DNA from: Desulfofustis sp.
GTDB lineage: Bacteria > Desulfobacterota > Desulfobulbia > Desulfobulbales > Desulfocapsaceae
Reading direction: 5' to 3'
Assembly (NCBI GenBank): GCA_029287755.1
Contig: JARFQM010000427.1
Location: forward strand, 1-11,585
DNA: 11,585 nt
The position numbers were made by a program, and so were the translations under genes. Below, piece after piece: positions 7,534-11,585 of this stretch (positions are counted from its first letter, which is position 1; every line of letters begins with the position of its first letter). The notes under the pieces were generated by a model, which was given only the letters and a program-made list of their open reading frames with translations, did not search any database and was not told the origin of the DNA.

Positions 7534-7554
7534 AAAAAGAAACCTTTTCTTTTT
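7534..7554. repeat. AT-rich perfect inverted repeat in gph/sdhC divergent spacer
   Basis: AAAAAGAAA (7534-7542) and TTTCTTTTT (7546-7554) are exact complements around a three-base centre, CCT. The repeat lies in the 154-base spacer between the divergent gph and sdhC genes, about 60 bases before the sdhC start. It could be a weak hairpin or simply a DNA element affecting curvature. The surrounding spacer is distinctly AT-rich, as expected for a promoter region, but I could not place a convincing -35/-10 pair for either gene. Confidence 0.5.
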
Positions 7555-7603
7555 ACCACTTATCGATCAAAATGCACCTTTTCAAGAATCGTATATTAAA
7601 AAT

Positions 7604-7609
7604 GAGGTG
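7604..7609 (+). promoter_or_regulatory. Shine-Dalgarno of sdhC (decides the start)
   Basis: GAGGTG lies seven bases before the ATG at 7617 and matches the anti-Shine-Dalgarno well. Two upstream in-frame ATGs (7572 and 7602) have no comparable site. The one at 7602 even overlaps GAGGTG, so 7617 is the best-supported start. Confidence 0.75.
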
Positions 7610-7616
7610 CTTTATC

Positions 7617-8264
7617 ATGTGGTTTGTTTCCTTTATCAAGACTTCGATCGGCAAAAAACTGGTGATGGCTACTTCTGGGTTTTTGCTGCTCTCATTTTTG
7701 GCTATTCACGCCTTTGGCAACGCCGCAATATACATGGGCAGCAAATATTTTCAAATCTATGCCGATTTCCTGCACGGCTTTCCTGTCCTGGTTCTTATCT
7801 TCGGTGTCGGCTTGCTGGTAATCTTCCTCGCCCACGTCGGGGTGGGGCTCCTGCTCTTTTTTGAAAAAAGAAAAACAGCATCGCGCTACGAAGTGCAGAC
7901 TCGAGTGGTCGAAAATACTTTCGCCTCAAGGACTATGCCCTATACCGGTGCCTGGGTATTTATCTTTCTTATCATCCATGTGTTCGCCTTCAATATCGGC
8001 AAACCTGAAGGCGTACACATAAGTATGCTGGTCCAGCAGTACTTCAGCGGCTTCTTTTACAGTCTGTTCTACATTGTTTCCTTTATTGCGCTGGCGATCC
8101 ACCTCAATCATGGGTTCTGGAGCATGCTGCAGACGTTTGGCCTTAACCACCCGCGCTATAACACGCTGATCTCCGTGCTGACCATCGCCGTACCTGTCAT
8201 TTTCCTGGTTATATTCGGTGGCATCCCCATCTATTTCATGACTGGCGGAGCCGCAGGGTATTGA
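7617..8264 (+). CDS. sdhC: Succinate dehydrogenase/fumarate reductase cytochrome b subunit (B-type)
   Basis: This is the single membrane anchor of a B-type succinate:quinone oxidoreductase. From the chosen ATG it has 215 residues and five membrane segments (about 14-36, 57-81, 108-128, 147-172, 184-206), the layout of di-heme B-type subunits. One histidine in each of the first four helices (His31, His73, His121, His165) can serve as axial ligands for two b hemes; His162 is an additional nearby residue. The N terminus FIKTSIGKKLVMATSGFLLL and the HLNHGFWSMLQTFG stretch (162-175) are family hallmarks. Longer starts at 7572 or 7602 would add 15 or 5 residues but lack ribosome binding sites. It is first in a C-A-B operon, with sdhA starting 59 bases after its stop. 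It passes electrons to or from menaquinone; the direction (succinate oxidation or fumarate respiration) cannot be read from the sequence alone. Confidence 0.94.
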   Translation: MWFVSFIKTSIGKKLVMATSGFLLLSFLAIHAFGNAAIYMGSKYFQIYADFLHGFPVLVLIFGVGLLVIFLAHVGVGLLLFFEKRKTASRYEVQTRVVENTFASRTMPYTGAWVFIFLIIHVFAFNIGKPEGVHISMLVQQYFSGFFYSLFYIVSFIALAIHLNHGFWSMLQTFGLNHPRYNTLISVLTIAVPVIFLVIFGGIPIYFMTGGAAGY

Positions 8265-8323
8265 GATTCAGCGCTTGATCGTCAAGGTTCGCACTCAGAT
8301 GTAACATTCATACAGGTTGAAAA

Positions 8324-10252
8324 ATGGAACTCAACTCACGCATCCCCTCAGGTCCTTTGGCAGAGAAATGGGATAGCCATCGTTTCCAGTCCAAGTTGGT
8401 CAATCCCGCCAATCGGCGTAAATTTCGCATCATAGTGGTGGGTACCGGCCTGGCTGGTGCCTCCGCGGCTGCCACGCTCGCGGAACTCGGCTATAAAGTA
8501 GATGCCTTCTGTCTGCACGACAGTCCCCGACGGGCCCACTCCATCGCCGCCCAGGGCGGCATCAACGCCGCCAAGAATTACCAGAACGACGGCGACTCGG
8601 TGTTCCGGCTTTTTTACGACACCATCAAAGGGGGTGATTTCAGGGCCCGTGAAGCCAACGTCTACAGGCTTGCCCAGGTATCCACCGAAATCATTGACCA
8701 GTGTGTAGCCCAGGGGGTGCCCTTCGCCCGAGAATATGGCGGCACGCTGGCCAACCGGTCCTTCGGCGGCGCGCAGGTATCGAGAACCTTCTACGCCAGG
8801 GGACAGACCGGGCAGCAACTCCTGCTCGGTGCCTACAGCGCCCTTTCCAGACAGATAAACAGCGGCGGCGTCACCATGTACAACCGGCGCGAGATGATGG
8901 ACGTGGTAATCGTCGATGGCAAAGCCCGGGGCATTGTGGTCAGAAACATGATCACCGGCGCCATCGAATCGCACAGTGCCGATGCCGTATTGCTCTGCAC
9001 CGGCGGTTACGGAAATGCCTACTTTCTCTCCACCAACGCCATGGCCTCCAACGTTACCGCCGCCTGGCGGGCCTGCAAGCGGGGAGCGGCCTTCGCCAAT
9101 CCAAGCTTCGTTCAGATTCATCCGACCTGCATCCCGGTACACGGCGACTACCAGTCCAAACTGACCTTGATGAGCGAGAGCCTGAGAAACGACGGCAGGG
9201 TCTGGGTGCCCAAGAATAAGGAAGACACGCGCCCGCCCGCGCAAATTCCCGAAGAGGACCGTGATTACTATCTGGAAAGTAAATATCCGAGTTTTGGTAA
9301 CCTGGTGCCCCGTGATGTGGCTTCCAGAAACGCCAAGGAGCAATGTGACCTCGGCAAAGGCGTGGGTTCCACCGGCTTGGCCGTCTACCTCGATTTCGGC
9401 GACGCCATAAAGCGCGACGGCGAGGACGTCATCCTGAGAAAGTATGGCAACCTTTTTCAGATGTATGAAAAAATCACCGATTCCAACCCGATGGTCGAAC
9501 CAATGATGATCTACCCCGCTGTCCACTACACCATGGGCGGGCTCTGGGTGGATTACAATCTGATGACCACCGTTCCCGGTCTTTTCGCGCTCGGTGAATG
9601 CAATTTCTCCGACCACGGCGCCAATCGCCTTGGCGCCAGCGCCCTGATGCAGGGTCTGGCCGACGGCTATTTCGTCATCAGCACTTCCATTGGCAACTAT
9701 TTTGGCTCAGAAACAATCAGTCCGGTGAGCAGCACCGATGCGGCCTTCAAAGAGGTGGAAAATGACGTAGATACGCGTCTGCAGAAGCTGCTGCAGAACA
9801 GCGGCGGAGGTCCTGCGGGCAAAGTGACCGTTGACGATGTGCACAAAGAGGTTGGCCGGCTCCTCTGGGACAATTGCGGCATGTCCCGCAACCGTCAGGG
9901 ATTGGAACACGCCCTTGAAGAGCTGCCCCAAATAAGAGACAAATTCTGGAGCTCGGTATATGTGCCCGGGGCCGCTGACGACATCAATCAGTCCCTTGAA
10001 AAAGCAGGAAGAGTGGCCGATTTTCTCGAATTTGGCGAATTTATGATTCGGGATGCGCTCTCCCGCGAGGAATCCTGCGGCTGCCATTTGCGGGAAGAAA
10101 GCCAGACCGAGGAAAATGAAGCGCTTAGAGACGACGATAATTACTCCCATGTCAGCGTGTGGGAATTCAAGGGAGACGACCAAGCCCCAGAAATGCACAA
10201 GGAACCCCTGGTGTTTGAAAATGTAACTCCGTCTCAGCGAAGCTATAAATAG
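8324..10252 (+). CDS. sdhA: Succinate dehydrogenase/fumarate reductase flavoprotein subunit
   Basis: This is the catalytic flavoprotein interconverting succinate and fumarate on the cytoplasmic face of the membrane. The 642-residue protein has a Rossmann FAD site [14 protein letters not shown] (36-49) and [13 protein letters not shown] (71-83), with His72 placed for covalent FAD attachment. IHPTCIP (265-271) and VPRDVASR (328-335, with Arg330 as the likely proton-transfer arginine) are in the active site, as are His401 in [10 protein letters not shown] and Arg435 in [13 protein letters not shown]. The C-terminal domain with REESCGCH is typical of the ~640-residue B-type flavoproteins of Bacteroidota and Desulfobacterota rather than the shorter E. 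coli SdhA. All expected catalytic residues are present. AGG seven bases before the ATG supports the start. The neighbours are sdhC and sdhB, 32 bases lying before sdhB. It could equally be named frdA. Confidence 0.97.
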   Translation: MELNSRIPSGPLAEKWDSHRFQSKLVNPANRRKFRIIVVGTGLAGASAAATLAELGYKVDAFCLHDSPRRAHSIAAQGGINAAKNYQNDGDSVFRLFYDTIKGGDFRAREANVYRLAQVSTEIIDQCVAQGVPFAREYGGTLANRSFGGAQVSRTFYARGQTGQQLLLGAYSALSRQINSGGVTMYNRREMMDVVIVDGKARGIVVRNMITGAIESHSADAVLLCTGGYGNAYFLSTNAMASNVTAAWRACKRGAAFANPSFVQIHPTCIPVHGDYQSKLTLMSESLRNDGRVWVPKNKEDTRPPAQIPEEDRDYYLESKYPSFGNLVPRDVASRNAKEQCDLGKGVGSTGLAVYLDFGDAIKRDGEDVILRKYGNLFQMYEKITDSNPMVEPMMIYPAVHYTMGGLWVDYNLMTTVPGLFALGECNFSDHGANRLGASALMQGLADGYFVISTSIGNYFGSETISPVSSTDAAFKEVENDVDTRLQKLLQNSGGGPAGKVTVDDVHKEVGRLLWDNCGMSRNRQGLEHALEELPQIRDKFWSSVYVPGAADDINQSLEKAGRVADFLEFGEFMIRDALSREESCGCHLREESQTEENEALRDDDNYSHVSVWEFKGDDQAPEMHKEPLVFENVTPSQRSYK

Positions 10253-10265
10253 TCATAAAGACAAC

Positions 10266-10279
10266 CATTCCCGGGAATG
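10266..10279. repeat. 14-base perfect palindrome over the sdhB ribosome binding region
   Basis: CATTCCCGGGAATG reads the same on both strands and ends five bases before the sdhB ATG at 10285. The GGGA that would act as Shine-Dalgarno lies in its right half, so in RNA a five-base stem with a CCGG loop could mask it. It may be coincidental; nothing else in the sequence shows a role. Confidence 0.55.
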
Positions 10280-10284
10280 AAAAG

Positions 10285-11040
10285 ATGAGCTCCATAGACC
10301 TTACACTTAAAATCTGGCGCCAGAAGAACAACGATTCTCTTGGAGATTTCGAGACCTATATCCTCCGCGATATTTCCACCGACATGTCTTTCCTGGAAAT
10401 GATTGACGTGCTCAACGAACAGCTGACCAGAGAAGGCAAGGATCCGGTCGCTTTCGACCATGACTGCCGTGAGGGGATTTGCGGCATGTGCGGTGCCGTG
10501 GTCGACGGCGTTGCCCACGGTCCGGACAGGAAAACCACACTGTGCCAGCTGCATATGCGCAAATTCAAGAGCGGTGACACAATTGTCATAGAACCGTTCA
10601 GGTCCATTGCTTTTCCGATCAAGAAAGACCTGATGGTCGATCGTTCAGCGCTGGACCGCATCATCCAGGCCGGCGGTTACGTATCGGTGAACACCGGCGG
10701 TACGGCGGACGGCAACGCCATTCCCATAGGCACCGAAACAGCTGAACTGGCGATGGACGCAGCCGCCTGTATCGGCTGCGGTGCCTGCGTCGCGAGTTGC
10801 CCCAACAGTGCGGCCATGCTCTTTACCGGGGCCAAAATTTCGCAGCTCAGCCTGCTTCCCCAGGGCTTTCCCGAGCGCAAAGAACGAGCTCGATCCATGG
10901 TGGCGCAGATGGACAAGGAAGGATTCGGCTACTGTTCCAACGAAAAAGAGTGCGAGGCCGTATGTCCCAAAGGAATCTCGATCAGAAACATTGCCCGCAT
11001 GAACCGTGAATTTCTCAAGAGTCTTTTGCTTGGCGAATAA
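10285..11040 (+). CDS. sdhB: Succinate dehydrogenase/fumarate reductase iron-sulfur subunit
   Basis: This subunit carries electrons between the flavin in SdhA and the hemes/quinone in SdhC through three iron-sulfur clusters. In the 251-residue product the N-terminal ferredoxin domain has CREGICGMC (61-69) and TTLCQ (Cys87), giving Cys61, Cys66, Cys69 and Cys87 for [2Fe-2S]. The C-terminal domain has [12 protein letters not shown] (162-173) and [16 protein letters not shown] (216-231). By spacing with E. coli SdhB, Cys162, Cys165, Cys168 and Cys227 hold [4Fe-4S], and Cys172, Cys217 and Cys223 hold [3Fe-4S], so all three clusters are complete. [17 protein letters not shown] and IARMNREFL are characteristic of the B-type branch. 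It is the last gene of the sdhCAB unit, followed within 25 bases by an intrinsic terminator. Confidence 0.97.
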   Translation: MSSIDLTLKIWRQKNNDSLGDFETYILRDISTDMSFLEMIDVLNEQLTREGKDPVAFDHDCREGICGMCGAVVDGVAHGPDRKTTLCQLHMRKFKSGDTIVIEPFRSIAFPIKKDLMVDRSALDRIIQAGGYVSVNTGGTADGNAIPIGTETAELAMDAAACIGCGACVASCPNSAAMLFTGAKISQLSLLPQGFPERKERARSMVAQMDKEGFGYCSNEKECEAVCPKGISIRNIARMNREFLKSLLLGE

Positions 11041-11063
11041 GCCTGTTGCATCACCGAGGTTCG

Positions 11064-11112
11064 AAACCTGGTCCTGCTCCGCATCCTGCGCGTGAACGAC
11101 CAGGTTTTTTTT
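11064..11112 (+). terminator. Rho-independent terminator of sdhCAB
   Basis: AAACCTGGTC (11064-11073) pairs perfectly with GACCAGGTTT (11098-11107), and the run of eight T ends at 11112. The 24-base loop contains a smaller hairpin, CGCA-TCC-TGCG, which would stack inside it. It begins 24 bases after the sdhB stop and is the clearest terminator in the window. Confidence 0.88.
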
Positions 11113-11133
11113 GCTGCCTGTGCAGAGTAGAAT

Positions 11134-11585
11134 ATGAAGTACGATGCGGTTGTCGTCGGAGGCGGTCCGGGCGGATTAAAGTGCGCCGCCCTGCTTGCTG
11201 ATCAAGGTGTAAAGGTCCTGGTACTGGAACGAAAATCAAGGATCGGCCCCAAAGTATGCGCCGGCGGGATCACCAAGGGCGGGCTGATCAATGCACTGCC
11301 GCCAAGCTTGATCCAGAGAACCTTCTCTTCCCAGACAATTACAACCAAATACCAGCACCTGGTAATAGATGAAACCGGGCCGATGATCGGCACCGTAAAC
11401 AGGCACGAACTCGGCACGCATATGGCCGCGGAAGCGGCCGGTTCCGGGGCCGAAATAATCACCGGGGCACGGGCCGATACGGTGAGCGACGACCGGGTCA
11501 TCTATAGTCTGGGAGACCGATCTTATGAGGCTCACTATGATTTTCTTGTCGGTGCCGACGGCTCGAGTTCCAAGGTGAGAAAATT
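11134..11585 (+). CDS. Geranylgeranyl reductase family FAD-dependent oxidoreductase (3' end beyond window)
   Basis: The ATG at 11134 opens a frame that runs 150 codons to the window edge. It starts MKYDAVVVGGGPGGLKCAAL, a Rossmann FAD motif (GGGPGG at 9-14), followed by VLVLERKSRIG, where Glu32 would bind the ribose of FAD. VCAGGIT (about 41-47) resembles the C-G-G segment near the flavin in geranylgeranyl reductases. VNRHELGTHMAAEAAGSGAEI and FLVGADGSSSKVRK (the second FAD-contact motif) complete the N-terminal half. Family members hydrogenate isoprenoid chains such as those of chlorophyll, archaeal lipids or menaquinone. The catalytic half is missing here, so the substrate is unknown, and related flavin monooxygenase-like proteins cannot be excluded. 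A weak AGAG lies before the ATG. The gene starts just 21 bases after the T-run of the sdhCAB terminator. Confidence 0.85.
   Translation, partial: MKYDAVVVGGGPGGLKCAALLADQGVKVLVLERKSRIGPKVCAGGITKGGLINALPPSLIQRTFSSQTITTKYQHLVIDETGPMIGTVNRHELGTHMAAEAAGSGAEIITGARADTVSDDRVIYSLGDRSYEAHYDFLVGADGSSSKVRK

Noticed and set aside
7463..7616. FNR-like or sigma70 elements upstream of sdhC
   Set aside because: TTATCGATCAA near 7560 looks superficially like half an FNR site, but the spacing does not fit TTGAT-N4-ATCAA. No -35/-10 pair with 16-18 base spacing was convincing.
8348..9616. A 422-codon open frame on the minus strand within sdhA
   Set aside because: It lies entirely antisense to a fully motif-supported flavoprotein gene. 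The translated product has no recognisable domain and is rich in Gly/Val/His as expected from the complement of GC-biased codons, so it is a shadow.
1..11585. Mobile elements, CRISPR arrays, toxin-antitoxin or defence genes
   Set aside because: No direct-repeat arrays, transposase or integrase motifs, terminal inverted repeats or unfamiliar multi-gene cassettes are visible. Nearly all the sequence is accounted for by recognisable core genes.

Overview
The window is a compact bacterial chromosome segment carrying housekeeping and energy-metabolism genes. I identify ten protein-coding genes; the first (recJ) and the last (a geranylgeranyl-reductase-family flavoprotein) are cut by the window edges. 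Gene content, moderate GC and a B-type succinate dehydrogenase/fumarate reductase (one cytochrome b subunit, gene order C-A-B) fit an anaerobic or facultative Desulfobacterota (deltaproteobacterial) lineage, possibly Desulfobulbales-like. This placement is inference from protein style, not a search. No mobile element, CRISPR array, rRNA or tRNA was seen, and no gene-free stretch exceeds 170 bases.

Layout. (1) Positions 1-2231, minus strand: a tightly overlapping chain reading from a membrane-anchored ComEA-like helix-hairpin-helix protein into miaA and then recJ. miaA and recJ appear to start at TTG and GTG inside the preceding gene. (2) Positions 2400-5183, plus strand: trmL (tRNA wobble 2'-O-methylation), serC (serine and possibly PLP synthesis) and rlmN (23S rRNA/tRNA m2A). 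A good sigma70-like promoter precedes trmL. (3) Positions 5197-7462, minus strand: a phosphoglycolate-phosphatase-like HAD hydrolase followed by a DUF445 membrane protein overlapping it, converging on rlmN. (4) Positions 7617-11040, plus strand: sdhC-sdhA-sdhB, closed by a strong intrinsic terminator at 11064-11112. (5) From 11134: the start of a geranylgeranyl-reductase-family FAD protein.

How the genes fit together. miaA, trmL and rlmN all act on the anticodon stem-loop (positions 34 and 37), and TrmL is known in E. coli to depend on the MiaA-derived modification, so the miaA/trmL divergent arrangement is functionally coherent. The SDH/FRD complex couples succinate/fumarate to the menaquinone pool, and the downstream isoprenoid-reductase homolog could saturate menaquinone or lipid side chains. 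I did not find a convincing previously undescribed system. The points worth a second look are local: overlapping genes with non-ATG starts, the modification-gene neighbourhood, residues of the cytochrome subunit, small palindromes at regulatory positions, and a terminator placed almost on top of the next start codon.
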